Shown here piece by piece: positions 46,855 to 59,825 of a DNA stretch of 64,000 nucleotides. This stretch comes from Acidobacteriota bacterium (GTDB taxonomy: Bacteria; Acidobacteriota; Terriglobia; 20CM-2-55-15): the NCBI GenBank assembly GCA_022821145.1, contig JAJEEE010000009.1, forward strand, positions 62,001 through 126,000, given 5' to 3'. The translations under genes and the position numbers were made by a program. The notes beneath the pieces were generated by a model. That model did no database searches. It saw nothing but the letters and a program-made list of their open reading frames with translations, and was not told the DNA's origin. Numbering within the stretch: the stretch's first letter is position 1; every line of letters begins with the position of its first letter.

Positions 46855-47103
46855 TCAGTCGACGAGATCCACGCCGCCCGGACTGAAGGGGTGGCAACGC
46901 AACAGGCGCGAGGCGGCGCGCCGAAGGCCGCCCAACGGGCCGTACCTTTCGACAGCTTCGCCCGCGTACTCCGAGCACGTTGGAACGAACCGGCACGCCG
47001 GCCGCAACCAGGGCGAGACCGCCCACCGGTAACAGGACAGCGCAGTCAGCACAACCGCCGTCGCCGGCCGCCGCGCTCCGGTCCCTGGAGCCCGCTCCCT
47101 CAT
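46855..47103 (-). CDS. yidD: Membrane protein insertion efficiency factor YidD
   Basis: 82 residues: VVLTALSCYRWAVSPWLRPACRFVPTCSEYAGEAVERYGPLGG with the conserved C-R-F-x-P-T-C-S-x-Y block, and RLLRCHPFSPGGVDLV at the end. It starts inside the rnpA stop (ATGA) and ends just before yidC. It helps membrane insertion at the inner membrane. Confidence 0.94.
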   Translation of the reverse strand: MRERAPGTGARRPATAVVLTALSCYRWAVSPWLRPACRFVPTCSEYAGEAVERYGPLGGLRRAASRLLRCHPFSPGGVDLVD

Positions 47104-47468
47104 TCCGCCCCGAGGAGCGTCACCAGCTCTGCACGCAACGTTTCCCAGTCACGCGTGAGCACCGAACGCCGCGGGTTCAGCACGATGTCCCGGCCTCCGC
47201 CGATGCGTTGGCGGTCGCGCCGCAGAATCTCGCGAACGCGCCGCCGTATCCGGTTCCGGTCATGCGCCTTCCCGACCCGGCGCGGCGTCGTCAGGCCGAA
47301 CCGGCTCACGGACTCGGCGTTCGGCAGAATGAAGGCGACGAACGAACGGGAGCGCTTCCGCGCGCCTTTGGCGTAGACGGCACGGAACTCGCGGGCGTTG
47401 CGAAGGCGAAGAGTCTTGGGGAACGGAGCGCCGGCCAGCTCACCGCTCCTGGGATCAGTAGTGGTCAA
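47100..47468 (-). CDS. rnpA: Ribonuclease P protein component
   Basis: 122 residues from a TTG at 47468 inside the end of rpm[32 protein letters not shown] is the N-terminal part. The signature [10 protein letters not shown] ([21 protein letters not shown]) and IVLNPR strand follow. It is the protein cofactor of the RNA enzyme that matures tRNA 5' ends. It overlaps rpmH by 14 nt and yidD by 4 nt. Alternative starts could shorten the first 15 residues. Confidence 0.93.
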   Translation of the reverse strand: MTTTDPRSGELAGAPFPKTLRLRNAREFRAVYAKGARKRSRSFVAFILPNAESVSRFGLTTPRRVGKAHDRNRIRRRVREILRRDRQRIGGGRDIVLNPRRSVLTRDWETLRAELVTLLGAE

Positions 47469-47601
47469 CGGAGAGCCGCTGCCGCCCCTTGGCGCGGCGG
47501 CGTTTCAAGATCGTTCGGCCGGCCTTCGTCCGCATACGACGGCGAAAACCGTGCTTCTTCGCCCGGCGGCGGTTGTTCGGTTGAAACGTCCGTAGCGGCA
47601 T
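47455..47601 (-). CDS. rpmH: Ribosomal protein bL34
   Basis: 48 residues from ATG 47601: [40 protein letters not shown] then a short tail. The core [26 protein letters not shown] is the bL34 signature. It is a small basic protein of the large ribosomal subunit. It is the first gene of the minus-strand operon and is preceded by a good promoter. The C-terminal codons overlap the rnpA start by 14 nt. Confidence 0.97.
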   Translation of the reverse strand: MPLRTFQPNNRRRAKKHGFRRRMRTKAGRTILKRRRAKGRQRLSVDHY

Positions 47602-47628
47602 GGCAGCCGGAACTCCACAGAAACCAGC

Positions 47629-47657
47629 AATGTACCACCGGGGGTCCGCCCGGTCAA
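47629..47657 (-). promoter_or_regulatory. Promoter of the rpmH-rnpA-yidD-yidC-mnmEG-rsmG run
   Basis: On the minus strand TTGACC (47652-47657) and TACATT (47629-47634) are separated by exactly 17 bp. Five of six and four of six bases match the sigma70 consensus. It lies 28 bp before the rpmH start. Confidence 0.75.
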
Positions 47658-47838
47658 GCCGCCCGGCCGCGTCAGGAGTCCGCGCCTGCTGCGCCCAAAC
47701 GTAAAACTTTCGCGGCGCCCCGGGCGCGCTGGCGTGCTAACCTGCGCCCTCGCCTTGGCGGGTCTTCTGGAGCCGTCCCGGTGTTGGAAACCGTTACCTG
47801 CCGCGGCCCGGCAGACGACAACTCGACAGAGACCGCTG

Positions 47839-49140
47839 ATGGATACCTGGCAACAAGTTCTTTCCGTAATCGAAACTCAAGTCAACAAACAGAATTACGA
47901 AACATGGTTCAAGCCGACCCGCCTCGTCCGGCGGGACGGGGATGCGCTCTACGTCCGCGTTCCCAACGCGTATTTCCAGGATTGGTTGAACGAACACATC
48001 GACGTGGTCGTTGCGGCCGCTCGGAGCGCGGGCCTGGGCGATATCCGCGTCGTCTACGTGATCGAGCAGAAACCCGCCCCCGATACGGCCGGCCTCCAGC
48101 GACAGCTCGACTTCGGCTCCCGCGACAACATGTTGAACCGGAAGTACACTTTCGACTCCTTCATCGTCGGCTCCTCGAACCAGTTCGCGCACGCCGCCGC
48201 GATGGCCGTCGCCGAGCGGCCCTCCCTGGCGTACAACCCCCTGTTCCTGTACGGCGGCGTGGGCCTTGGAAAGACGCACCTCATGCACGCCGTCGGCCAG
48301 GCCATCGCCGCCAAGGACCGCTCCTTGCGGGTCGCTTACGTCTCGACCGAGACGTTCACGAACGAATTGATCGACGCGATCCGCTACGACCGGCTCCCAG
48401 CCTTTCGCGAGCGGTACCGCAGCCACGATGTCCTTCTCATCGACGACATACAGTTCATCGCCGGCAAGGACCGCACGCAGGAGGAGTTCTTCCACACGTT
48501 CAACGCCCTTTATGACACGCAGAAGCAGATCGTCATTTCCGCCGACTGCCGTCCCCGCGAGATCCCCACCCTCCAGGAACGCCTCCACTCACGTTTCGAG
48601 TGGGGCCTGATCGCCGACATCCAGCCGCCGGATCTGGAGACCAAGATCGCCATACTCCACAACAAGGCCGAACAGGAAGGCACGTCGCTCCCGGACAATG
48701 TCGCCCTCTACATCGCCACCAACGTCAAGTCCAACATCCGGGAACTTGAGGGCGCCTTGATCCGCGTCGCAGCCTTCTCATCCCTGAGCGGCGCCGAGAT
48801 AACGCTTCCGATGGCGCAGGAATCCCTGCGGGAGCAGTTTCACGCCGAGGAAAGACCCGTCTCGATCGAGATGATCCAGAAAACCGTTTCCGACCACTAC
48901 GGCCTCCGGGTCCAGGAAATCAAGTCGCGGAGCCACGCCCGCGCCATCGCGCTGCCCCGACAGGTGTGCATGTACCTCTGCAAGCAGATCACCGGCTCGT
49001 CACTGCCGCAAATCGGGCGCGAGTTCGGCGGCAAGCACCACACGACCGTCCTGCACTCGGTCGCGAAGATCGACCAGATGCGAAAGAAGGATTCAGAATT
49101 CAACCGGCTGATTCAGGGTTTTCTCGATTCGCTGAAATAG
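47839..49140 (+). CDS. dnaA: Chromosomal replication initiator DnaA
   Basis: 433 residues from ATG 47839 (MDTWQQVLSVIETQVNKQNYETWF is domain I). The AAA+ core has GGVGLGKTHLMHAVG, LLIDDIQFIAGKDRTQEEFFHTFN and NIRELEGALIRV. The DNA-binding domain IV contains GREFGGKHHTTVLHSV. It is shorter than the E. coli form because the linker domain II is short. It opens the origin. A further upstream ATG in the same frame would add a stretch of no homology and is rejected. Confidence 0.98.
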   Translation: MDTWQQVLSVIETQVNKQNYETWFKPTRLVRRDGDALYVRVPNAYFQDWLNEHIDVVVAAARSAGLGDIRVVYVIEQKPAPDTAGLQRQLDFGSRDNMLNRKYTFDSFIVGSSNQFAHAAAMAVAERPSLAYNPLFLYGGVGLGKTHLMHAVGQAIAAKDRSLRVAYVSTETFTNELIDAIRYDRLPAFRERYRSHDVLLIDDIQFIAGKDRTQEEFFHTFNALYDTQKQIVISADCRPREIPTLQERLHSRFEWGLIADIQPPDLETKIAILHNKAEQEGTSLPDNVALYIATNVKSNIRELEGALIRVAAFSSLSGAEITLPMAQESLREQFHAEERPVSIEMIQKTVSDHYGLRVQEIKSRSHARAIALPRQVCMYLCKQITGSSLPQIGREFGGKHHTTVLHSVAKIDQMRKKDSEFNRLIQGFLDSLK

Positions 49141-49353
49141 CCGTCCAGGCTGCCGGGGCGCTCGTTTCCACAGCGCCAGGTGGTCCTGATGTGGACATCC
49201 TGTGAGTATCATCTCCAGAGTCATGCATGCACAGCCGTTGCACCGGGAATCCGCCGTGCGCTTCACAGCGTCCACGCAACGCAACGCCCAGTCAGCACAC
49301 GGGTTGGACCGAGCTTCCACGGATTTCACAATGCCGACGATTCCGAGATAGAG
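49141..49353. other. dnaA-dnaN intergenic region, weak oriC candidate
   Basis: The 213-bp gap contains two DnaA-box-like sequences in opposite orientation, GTTTCCACA near 49167 and TGTGGACAT near 49191, each matching TTATCCACA or its complement in seven of nine positions. A few weaker variants follow. No AT-rich unwinding element is obvious. Origins next to dnaA are common, so this is a location candidate only. Confidence 0.35.
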
Positions 49354-50475
49354 ATGAAACGTATGGAATTTACCGTTCGAAAATTCGACCTGCTCCAGCA
49401 ATTGACGCTCGTTCAAGGCGTCGTCGAACGCAAGGTGACGCTGCCGATCCTGAAGAACGTGCTCCTCCGGGGTGGGGATGAGCACCTGGAAATGCTGGCG
49501 ACGGATCTGGAGATCGGGTTCAAGTCCACGTGCCCGGCCGTGGTGACGCATGGCGGAACGCTGACGTTGCCGGCCAAGCCGTTGTACGAGATCGTTCGCG
49601 CGCTTCCGGACAAGGACGTCCGGTTCAAGGAAGGTGAGCGGCACCAGATGACGGTGACATGCGGAACGAGTCGGTTCCGGATCGCCGGGCTGCCCCAGGA
49701 AGATTTCCCGCAACTTCCGGAACCGAAGGCGGCGGGCGTCGCCATCCCCGCCCAGGTCATGTCGCAACTGATCGCCCGGACCGTGTACGCCATCAGCGCC
49801 GAGGATTCCAAGTACACGTTCAGCGGCGCGCTGCTCGTGCTCCGGCCCGGGTCCCTGATCATGCTGGCGACGGACGGACATCGTCTGTCGTACGTCGAAA
49901 AGAGCGGGGAACTCGCCGGGGTGGCCGAAGAGTCCAAGGTTCTGATACCGAAGAAGGCGATGAGCGAGCTGTCGAGGATTCTCGTCGATGGGGGCGGGGA
50001 GGGAGACGTCGTGTTCTCGCGGCATGAGAATCACCTCTTCTTCGACATGAGCGGCTGCCTGCTCGTCTCCCGCGTCCTGAGCGGTCAGTTTCCGAATTGG
50101 GAGTCCGTGCTGCCGCGAGGGAACAACCGGCGATTCGAGATCCCGCGAGACGCGGTAACCTCGGCCATTCGCCGGGTGGCCATTCTTGCGGACGAGTTCT
50201 CCAAGAGCGTACGGTTCTCGCTGGGGAAGGGGGCGCTGCAGGTTTCGGCGAGCCATTCCGACCTGGGTGACGCGAGCGAAACGCTCGATGTGGACTACGA
50301 CGACGCCGAGTTTCAGATCGGCTTCAACTACCAGTACCTCGTCGACTTCCTGTCGACGATTCCGGAGACGGACGTGTCGTTCGAGTTCAAGGACGGCGAA
50401 AGCGCGACCGAACTTCGGGCGCTCCCCCGCGAGGACTACAATCACCGCTACGTCGTGATGCCGATGCGGATCTGA
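49354..50475 (+). CDS. dnaN: DNA polymerase III beta subunit (sliding clamp)
   Basis: 373 residues from ATG 49354 (MKRMEFTVRKFDLLQQLTLVQGVVERKVTLPILKNVLL). Three clamp domains can be followed, with LATDGHRLSYVEKSG, the central DGGGEGDVVFSRHENHLFF and a final VVMPMRI, the canonical M-P-[ML] ending. It forms the ring that tethers the polymerase. A second ATG at 49363 is a possible start. The next gene is gyrB, not recF. Confidence 0.97.
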   Translation: MKRMEFTVRKFDLLQQLTLVQGVVERKVTLPILKNVLLRGGDEHLEMLATDLEIGFKSTCPAVVTHGGTLTLPAKPLYEIVRALPDKDVRFKEGERHQMTVTCGTSRFRIAGLPQEDFPQLPEPKAAGVAIPAQVMSQLIARTVYAISAEDSKYTFSGALLVLRPGSLIMLATDGHRLSYVEKSGELAGVAEESKVLIPKKAMSELSRILVDGGGEGDVVFSRHENHLFFDMSGCLLVSRVLSGQFPNWESVLPRGNNRRFEIPRDAVTSAIRRVAILADEFSKSVRFSLGKGALQVSASHSDLGDASETLDVDYDDAEFQIGFNYQYLVDFLSTIPETDVSFEFKDGESATELRALPREDYNHRYVVMPMRI

Positions 50476-53207
<2,732 letters not shown>

Positions 53208-53220
53208 TCAAGATCTGAGA

Positions 53221-55707
53221 ATGGCGGACGACAGCATTCCGGCGCGCGAGCCCGACCTGCCCATCAACATCGAAGAGGAGATGCGCCGGTCGTATCTCGA
53301 CTATTCGATGAGCGTCATCATCGGCCGGGCCCTGCCGGACGTCCGCGACGGGCTCAAGCCGGTACATCGCCGAATCCTCTACGGCATGCGCGACATGGGG
53401 CTGGCGTCGAACCGCCCCTACCGCAAGTGCTCCAAGATAGTCGGCGACGTCATGGGGAATTACCACCCGCACGGCGATTCGGCGATCTACGACTCGGTCG
53501 TCCGCATGGCGCAGGCCTTTTCCTACCGTTATCCGCTTGTGGACGGCCAAGGCAACTTCGGCTCCGTCGACGGCGATCCGCCGGCGGCGATGCGGTATAC
53601 CGAAGCCCGGATGGCGGCGACATCCGAGGCGTTGCTCCAGGACATCGACAAGGACACCGTCGACTTCGTTCCCACCTACGACGAGTCGGGTCTCGAGCCG
53701 ACGTATCTTCCCGCAAAAGCCCCCAACCTCCTCGTGAACGGATCCGGCGGCATCGCCGTCGGGATGGCCACGAACATGCCGCCGCACAACATGCGCGAGG
53801 TATGCGAGGCCGCGATACTGATGATCGGAAAGAAGTCGGCGACCTTCGACGAGGTGCACGCGTTGGTTCCCGGACCCGACTTTCCGACCGCCGGCTTCAT
53901 TTATGGGCGGTCGGGGATCCGGCAAGCCTATCTCGAGGGTCGGGGTCAGCTCACGATACGGGCGCGCGCCACGATCGAGCCCGAAGCCGTCAAGGATCGG
54001 GACGCGATCGTCGTGACGGAGCTTCCTTATCAGGTCAACAAGGCCCGGTTGATCGAGAAGATCGCCGAGTTGGTGCAGGCCAAGCGTATCGAGGGGATCT
54101 CCGATATTCGCGACGAGAGCGACCGCGACGGCCTTCGCGTCGTCATCGAGGTCAAGCGCGGCGAGCAGCCCACGATCATCCTGAACAAGCTGTACAAGAT
54201 GACGCCGATGCAAACCACGTTCGGCGTCATCAACCTGGCGATCGTCAACGGACAGCCGCGCGTGCTGACGCTGATGGAGCTGCTCCGGCATTTCATCGAT
54301 CACCGCATCGACGTGGTTCGCCGCCGGACCGGCTACCTGCTGACGCAGGCGGAGGAGCGCGCCCACATTCTCGAGGGATTGCGGAAGGCGCTGGACAATA
54401 TCGACGCGATCGTGGCGCTCATCCGGGCCGCGGCGACGCCGGCCGACGCCCGCGACGGCCTGATCGCCCGTTTCGAGTTCACGGAGCGGCAGGCCAAGTC
54501 GATTCTCGAAATGCAGCTCCAACGGCTGACCAGCCTGGAGAGGCGGAAGATCGAGGACGAGTTGAAGGACCTGCTGGAGAAGATCGCCGACTACAGGGAG
54601 ATTCTTGCCAACGAGGAGCGCCTGCGCAAAGTCATCGTCGGGGAACTCCGGGAGGTGGTCCGGACGTTCGGAGACGAGCGCCGCACCCGGATCGTCGACG
54701 AAGAGGCCGAGCTGAACATCGAGGATCTGATCGCTGACGAAGACGTGGTCATCACGCTCAGCCATACCGGGTACATCAAGCGGACGCCGTTGTCGATCTA
54801 CCGGAACCAGGGGCGCGGCGGCAAGGGCCGGATCGGAATGAAGACGCGCGACGAGGATCCGGTGACCAACGTCTGGGTGGCCAGCACGCACAGCTACATG
54901 CTCGTGTTCACGGATCGCGGCAAACTGCACTGGCTGAAGGTTTACGAGATCCCCGACGTCGGCGCCAGCGGACGGGGCAAGGCCGTCGTCAACCTGGTCA
55001 GCATCGCGCCCGGCGAGCGGGTCGCCGCCGTCGTGTCGGTCCGCAGCTTCGAGGACGCGGCGTCGGTCGCGATGGCGACGCGGCGCGGGCAGGTGAAGAA
55101 GACGGCGCTGGGCGCGTTCAGCAACCCGCGCGCGAAGGGAATCATCGCGATCACGCTGCCTGAAGACGACGAGGTGATTGCCGCGCACCTGATTTCCGGA
55201 GACGAGACCGTCGTGCTCGGCACCCGCAACGGGCTCTGTATCCGTTTCGGACACGAGGCCGTTCGCGAAATGGGCCGCATCGCCTACGGCGTTCGCGGGA
55301 TCCGCCTCGCGCCGGACGATCACATCGTGGGCATGATCGCGACGAGCGAGGCCGGCATGATCCTGAGCGTGACGGAACGGGGTTTCGGGAAGCGGACCCG
55401 CATCGGGCAATACCGGATCACCAGCCGCGGAGGCAAGGGAATCATCAACGTCAAGACGACGAAGCGGAACGGAAAGGTCGTCGCCCTCATGCAGGTCACC
55501 GACGACTCGGGCCTCCTGGTGATGACCCACAATGGGAAGCTGATTCGCGTACGCGCGAACGACATTCGGAGCGTGGGCCGCAGCACGCAGGGCGTCAAGC
55601 TCATCGATCTCGACGAAGACGACAGCGTGTCGGACGCGTCCGTGGTCGAAAGCGACGGCGACAAGCTGGGGAGTCTTCCTCTCGGCCCCGGTGAACTGAT
55701 TCACTGA
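53221..55707 (+). CDS. gyrA: DNA gyrase subunit A
   Basis: 828 residues. The breakage-reunion domain starts [41 protein letters not shown], with the catalytic Tyr in [11 protein letters not shown] (about residue 124) and [17 protein letters not shown]. The DNA-wrapping domain has the GyrA box QGRGGKG near residue 535 and pinwheel blades such as [13 protein letters not shown]. The GyrA box distinguishes it from ParC. It is cotranscribed with gyrB. Confidence 0.98.
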   Translation: MADDSIPAREPDLPINIEEEMRRSYLDYSMSVIIGRALPDVRDGLKPVHRRILYGMRDMGLASNRPYRKCSKIVGDVMGNYHPHGDSAIYDSVVRMAQAFSYRYPLVDGQGNFGSVDGDPPAAMRYTEARMAATSEALLQDIDKDTVDFVPTYDESGLEPTYLPAKAPNLLVNGSGGIAVGMATNMPPHNMREVCEAAILMIGKKSATFDEVHALVPGPDFPTAGFIYGRSGIRQAYLEGRGQLTIRARATIEPEAVKDRDAIVVTELPYQVNKARLIEKIAELVQAKRIEGISDIRDESDRDGLRVVIEVKRGEQPTIILNKLYKMTPMQTTFGVINLAIVNGQPRVLTLMELLRHFIDHRIDVVRRRTGYLLTQAEERAHILEGLRKALDNIDAIVALIRAAATPADARDGLIARFEFTERQAKSILEMQLQRLTSLERRKIEDELKDLLEKIADYREILANEERLRKVIVGELREVVRTFGDERRTRIVDEEAELNIEDLIADEDVVITLSHTGYIKRTPLSIYRNQGRGGKGRIGMKTRDEDPVTNVWVASTHSYMLVFTDRGKLHWLKVYEIPDVGASGRGKAVVNLVSIAPGERVAAVVSVRSFEDAASVAMATRRGQVKKTALGAFSNPRAKGIIAITLPEDDEVIAAHLISGDETVVLGTRNGLCIRFGHEAVREMGRIAYGVRGIRLAPDDHIVGMIATSEAGMILSVTERGFGKRTRIGQYRITSRGGKGIINVKTTKRNGKVVALMQVTDDSGLLVMTHNGKLIRVRANDIRSVGRSTQGVKLIDLDEDDSVSDASVVESDGDKLGSLPLGPGELIH

Positions 55708-55792
55708 CCGGACCCCGGTTTCCGCCCCGGTTCCGCGGATCGGCTCCGCACGGTGCGCCGCGGCCGCCTTCCAACGCTTCGAGACGGCCTGC

Positions 55793-55798
55793 TACAAT
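55793..55798 (+). promoter_or_regulatory. Candidate -10 box before mqnA
   Basis: TACAAT lies 10 nt before the GTG start of mqnA, so the mRNA would have almost no leader. A -35 is not convincing (TTCCAA region). It would separate mqnA-mqnC and the C1 genes from gyrA. Confidence 0.4.
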
Positions 55799-55808
55799 AG
55801 CGCCCGCT

Positions 55809-56654
55809 GTGAGCAACGCCAGAATCTCCGTCGTTCAATACCTGAACTCCGTGCCCCTGGCCTGGGGCATCCTCGACGGCCCCCAGAAGGACCGCTTCGA
55901 CGCCGTATATTCCACGCCGGCGGAATGCGCCGAGCATCTCGCGTCGGGCAAGGTGGATGTCGGCCTGATCCCGTCCATCGAGTACCAGAGGATCGCGGGG
56001 GCCCGCGTCGTGCCCGGTCCGGCTATCGCGTCGCGGTATCGCGCGGGCAGCGTCCTGTTGCTGAGCAAGGTTCCGCTGGCGCAGATCCGTACGGTGGCCT
56101 GTGACCACGGGTCACGGTCGTCGGCAACGCTCACGCGGGTCGTTCTGGACGCCTTCTATCGGAACCGGCCCGAGTTTCGCGACGCGGAGCCGGACGCCGC
56201 CGCCATGCTGGCATCGAGCGACGCGGCGCTGTTGATCGGCGACGCGGCGCTCCGCTTCAACGCGGAAAACCGGTTCGGGACGTCGTTCAGCGTCGGCGAC
56301 TACGGTCAGGAGGGGCCGCAGCCCATCCAGGTGTTCGACCTGGTCGAACGATGGAACAACCTGACGGGGCTTCCCTTCGTCTTTGCTTTCTGGGCGACGC
56401 GCCAGGGTTTCTCCGACGACGCCGTGGTGGAGGACCTGGCGGCGTCGCGCGCGTTCGGTCTCGCGAACCTCGACGCGATCGCCGACCGCTACTCCCAGTC
56501 GCTCGGGCTGGAGAAAGACTTCGTCCTGAATTACCTTGAAAGGAACATGCAGTACGAGATGGATGCCGACGGCATGGAGTCGCTCGGCCAGTACTACCGC
56601 AACGCGGCTCGGCTGGGCGCGATCCGGTCCGCACGGAGCATCGACTTCCTGTGA
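55809..56654 (+). CDS. mqnA: Chorismate dehydratase MqnA (menaquinone biosynthesis)
   Basis: 281 residues from GTG 55809. RISVVQYLNSVPLAWGIL, AVYSTPAECAEHLASGKVDVGLIPSIEYQRI and GLPFVFAFWATRQGF are MqnA-type blocks. The enzyme turns chorismate into 3-enolpyruvyl-benzoate, the first step of the futalosine route. It overlaps mqnC by 4 nt (GTGA). The last 15 residues differ from typical members only slightly. Confidence 0.92.
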   Translation: MSNARISVVQYLNSVPLAWGILDGPQKDRFDAVYSTPAECAEHLASGKVDVGLIPSIEYQRIAGARVVPGPAIASRYRAGSVLLLSKVPLAQIRTVACDHGSRSSATLTRVVLDAFYRNRPEFRDAEPDAAAMLASSDAALLIGDAALRFNAENRFGTSFSVGDYGQEGPQPIQVFDLVERWNNLTGLPFVFAFWATRQGFSDDAVVEDLAASRAFGLANLDAIADRYSQSLGLEKDFVLNYLERNMQYEMDADGMESLGQYYRNAARLGAIRSARSIDFL

Positions 56655-57727
56655 CGGCGTGCCGCGACATCCTGGAAGGGGCCGCCGAGGGGCAGCGCAT
56701 CGACGACTCGGAAGCCGCGCGGCTGTTCACCGAGGCCAGCCTCCTGGAGATCGGCGAGGCGGCGGACCGGGCGCGCCGGCGGCGCCATCCCGGCGGGGTC
56801 ATCAGCTACATCATCGACCGGAACATCAACTACACGAACGTCTGCAACGAGTATTGCTCGTTCTGCGCGTTCTATCGGCCGCCGGGGCATCCCGAAGCCT
56901 ATGTCCTGCCCAACGAGACCATTTACGCCAAGATCCGGGAAACCGTGGACCGCGGCGGGACCGGCATCCTGATGCAGGGCGGCGTCCATCCGGATCTCCG
57001 GATCGACTACTACGAAGACCTGCTCGCCGGAATGCGGGAACGCTTTCCCGATGTCCATCGGCATTGCTTTTCCCCGTCCGAGATCCTGAACATCGCCAAG
57101 GTTTCCGGACTGACCGTGGCCGAAACGTTCCGCCGGCTCAAGGCCGCCGGGCTGGATTCGATGCCCGGGGGCGGCGCCGAGATGCTGGACGACGAGATCC
57201 GACGCGCCATCAGCCCTCTGAAGTGCTCCACCGACGACTGGTTGATGGTCAACCGGGTCGCGCACGAGGCGGGCCTGAGAACGTCGGCGACGATGATGGT
57301 CGGCGTGGGCGAGACACTCGAACACCGCGTGCGGCACCTGCGGCGGCTGCGGGATCTTCAGGACGCGACGGGCGGGTTCACGGCGTTCATCCCCTGGACG
57401 TTCCAGAAAGAGAACACGCCGCTGGGGAAGCGTCCGCTCCCCGACGTGACCGCGACGGAGTACCTGCGCCTGCTGGCCTTGTCGCGCGTCTACCTCGACA
57501 ACTTCGACAACATCCAGGTGTCATGGCTGACGGTCGGTCTGAAGCTCGGCGCGGTCGCGCTCCGGTTCGGCGTCAACGACATGGGCAGCATCATGATCGA
57601 GGAGAACGTCATCAGCGCGGCCGGAGCGAACCACCGGGCCACGGATGACGTCCTCCGCAGAGTCATTTCCGACGCCGGGTTCACGCCCAGACAACGGACG
57701 ACGCTTTACGAACGCTACGTCAATTGA
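56651..57727 (+). CDS. mqnC: Cyclic dehypoxanthine futalosine synthase MqnC
   Basis: 358 residues from GTG 56651. The radical-SAM cluster is CNEYCSFC (CxxxCxxC). Other marks are YIIDRNINYTNVC, ILMQGGVHPDL and HCFSPSEILNIAK, and a conserved SMPGGGAEML. The protein closes the ring of dehypoxanthine futalosine in menaquinone formation. It is related to CofH and MqnE, but the context (directly after mqnA) and GGGAE block favour MqnC. No other menaquinone gene lies in the window. Confidence 0.93.
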   Translation: MTACRDILEGAAEGQRIDDSEAARLFTEASLLEIGEAADRARRRRHPGGVISYIIDRNINYTNVCNEYCSFCAFYRPPGHPEAYVLPNETIYAKIRETVDRGGTGILMQGGVHPDLRIDYYEDLLAGMRERFPDVHRHCFSPSEILNIAKVSGLTVAETFRRLKAAGLDSMPGGGAEMLDDEIRRAISPLKCSTDDWLMVNRVAHEAGLRTSATMMVGVGETLEHRVRHLRRLRDLQDATGGFTAFIPWTFQKENTPLGKRPLPDVTATEYLRLLALSRVYLDNFDNIQVSWLTVGLKLGAVALRFGVNDMGSIMIEENVISAAGANHRATDDVLRRVISDAGFTPRQRTTLYERYVN

Positions 57728-57746
57728 GACCGCCGCCCGGGAACCG

Positions 57747-58796
57747 ATGCGGATTCTGGCGTACGAGTTCTTCAGCGGCGGCGGATTGGCGGGCCGCGAC
57801 GCGCCGGCGTCGCTGGCCGTGGAGGGCGCGGCCATGCGCGACGCGCTGGTGGCGGACCTGGCCGCGGTTCCGGGGCTGGAGGTCGTGACCACGGCCGATT
57901 CGCGATTCCCAGTCGACGCGCCGAGCGGGGTGGAGGTCGTGCCGATGCCCGAGAACGGCGCCGCGAGCCTGGATTCGTTGATCGCCTCGGCCGGAGCCGC
58001 TTGGGTTGTGGCGCCCGAAACGGGCGGTTGCCTGGAAGCGCTCGCCTCCCGCGTCGAACGGCTCGGCACGCGGCTGATCGGCCCTGGCTCGGCGGCCGTC
58101 CGCCGCGCCGCGGACAAGGCGGGGCTGGCTCGGCGCCTCGCCGGTCACGGGCTGTCGGCGCCGGAGACGCGCGTTCTCGGCCCGCGCTCGGCGTGGGCGC
58201 GGTGGGAACGCGAGGCGGCGAGCATCGGGTTCCCGGTTGTCGTCAAGCCGCGTCGCGGCGCCGGGTGCGGGGGCGTCAGCCTCGCACGGGACACGGGCGA
58301 GTTGAGGTCGGCCGTGGCCGCGGCGCGCCGGGCGGCGCCGGGAGAATCGCTGCTGATCCAGGAATTCGTTCCGGGGGCCGCGGCGAGCGTGTCGCTGCTG
58401 GCGGCGGAACACGGATCCGCGCCCCTGGCCGTCAACGCCCAGGCGGTGATTACGGGGGGACCGTTCCGTTACACCGGCGGCGCGACCCCCTTCGACCACC
58501 CCCTGGCGGGCCGGGCCGTCGACGCCGCATGCCGCGCGGCCGCCGCCACGGGCGGCTTGCGGGGCTACGTCGGCGTGGACCTCGTACTCGCGGATTCGGA
58601 CGCGGTCGTCATCGAGATCAACCCGCGCCTGACGACGGCGTACCTCGGCGTGCGTTCCGCGCTGGGCGGCAACGTCGCGGCGACTGCGATCGCCGCTTGC
58701 GACGGACGGCTGCCGCGGGCCGGCCGGGCGCGCAGCCATGTGCGTTTCACGTCGGACGGACGGGTCGTCGCCGCGTCGTCCAAGCCGGCCCCGTAA
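57747..58796 (+). CDS. ATP-grasp ligase, MfnD / H4MPT-cluster type
   Basis: 349 residues from ATG 57747: MRILAYEFFSGGGLAGRD, where the YEF-SGGG start is typical of ATP-grasp proteins in tetrahydromethanopterin gene clusters. The ATP-grasp fold has KPRRGAGCGGVSLA, LLIQEFVPG and VVIEINPRLTTAY. Relatives include the tyramine-glutamate ligase MfnD of methanofuran synthesis. The next gene starts 3 nt later, and the cluster is that of H4MPT-linked C1 transfer. The exact substrate is inferred from context. Confidence 0.8.
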   Translation: MRILAYEFFSGGGLAGRDAPASLAVEGAAMRDALVADLAAVPGLEVVTTADSRFPVDAPSGVEVVPMPENGAASLDSLIASAGAAWVVAPETGGCLEALASRVERLGTRLIGPGSAAVRRAADKAGLARRLAGHGLSAPETRVLGPRSAWARWEREAASIGFPVVVKPRRGAGCGGVSLARDTGELRSAVAAARRAAPGESLLIQEFVPGAAASVSLLAAEHGSAPLAVNAQAVITGGPFRYTGGATPFDHPLAGRAVDAACRAAAATGGLRGYVGVDLVLADSDAVVIEINPRLTTAYLGVRSALGGNVAATAIAACDGRLPRAGRARSHVRFTSDGRVVAASSKPAP

Positions 58797-58798
58797 CC

Positions 58799-59821
58799 GT
58801 GAACCGGGTGATCGGATGGGACGTCGGTGGGGCCAACATCAAGTGCGCGCGGCTCGATGGCCGGCGCCCGGCGATGCCGGTCCACGTTTCCGAGCGCCCG
58901 TTTCCGCTCTGGCGCGAGCCGGACCGGCTGCCCGACATCCTGGCCGGAATGGCGCGTACGGAAGGTGTCGCCGCCGAGATGGCGGTCACGATGACCGCGG
59001 AGCTGGCCGACTGTTTCGCGACGAAGCGGGAAGGCGTCCGTTTTGTCCTGGATGCGTTCGGTCAGGCGTTTCCGCGCGCGGCCGTCCACGTATACGGAGT
59101 CGACGGCCGGTTCCGGTCCCCCGAGGCGGCGCGCGCCGAGCCGTGGACGGTGGCGGCGGCCAACTGGATGGCGAGCGCCACGCTCGCGGGCCTGGAGTTC
59201 CCCGACGCGCTGTTCCTGGACGTGGGCAGCACGACCACCGATATCGTTCCGATCGCCGGGGGGCGCGTCATAGCGCGCGGCCGCCACGATACCGAGCGGT
59301 TGGCGGCCGGCGAGCTCGTCTATACGGGCGCGTTGCGTACACCCGTCTGCGCGATCGTGCAGACGGTGCCGGTCGGTGGCGAACCGTGCCGCGTAGCGGC
59401 CGAGCACTTCGCCGTCGCGGCGGATGCGCACCTCTGGCTGCGCACGCTCCGCGAGAGCGACTACACGTGCGAGACGCCGGATGGGAGGGGCCGGAGCCGC
59501 CGCGAGGCCGGCGCGCGATTGGCCCGGGTCGTTTGCGCCGACAGCGAGTTGCTGGGCGAAGCGGACATCACGGCGATCGCCGCCGCCGTCGCCGCCGCAC
59601 AGGCGCGGCAGATCGCGGCAGGAATCGCACAGGTCCTGGACCGAGCCCGGCCACGGAATTCGCGTCTCGCCCTTGTCGCCGGAAGCGGGGCCTTTCTGGC
59701 GCGGACCGCCGCTCGGGACGCGGGCCTGGATCCACGCGAGCGCGGACTGGACGCGAGCCCCGCCGCCGCCGTGGCCCGCCTGTGGGTCGACGCGGGCTTG
59801 AGACGGCGAACGAGCGAATGA
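58799..59821 (+). CDS. Hydantoinase/oxoprolinase-like H4MPT-linked C1-transfer protein
   Basis: 340 residues from GTG 58799. The start VIGWDVGGANIKCARLDG, then AVTMTAELADCFATKREGV, and LFLDVGSTTTDIVPI with GELVYTGALRTPVCAIVQTVP are all typical of the ASKHA-fold protein that accompanies tetrahydromethanopterin genes in methylotrophs and methanogens (annotated there as probable H4MPT-linked C1 transfer pathway protein). A role in cofactor synthesis is suspected. Reaction unknown. It lies between the ATP-grasp gene and mch. Confidence 0.85.
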   Translation: MNRVIGWDVGGANIKCARLDGRRPAMPVHVSERPFPLWREPDRLPDILAGMARTEGVAAEMAVTMTAELADCFATKREGVRFVLDAFGQAFPRAAVHVYGVDGRFRSPEAARAEPWTVAAANWMASATLAGLEFPDALFLDVGSTTTDIVPIAGGRVIARGRHDTERLAAGELVYTGALRTPVCAIVQTVPVGGEPCRVAAEHFAVAADAHLWLRTLRESDYTCETPDGRGRSRREAGARLARVVCADSELLGEADITAIAAAVAAAQARQIAAGIAQVLDRARPRNSRLALVAGSGAFLARTAARDAGLDPRERGLDASPAAAVARLWVDAGLRRRTSE

Positions 59822-59825
59822 TCTA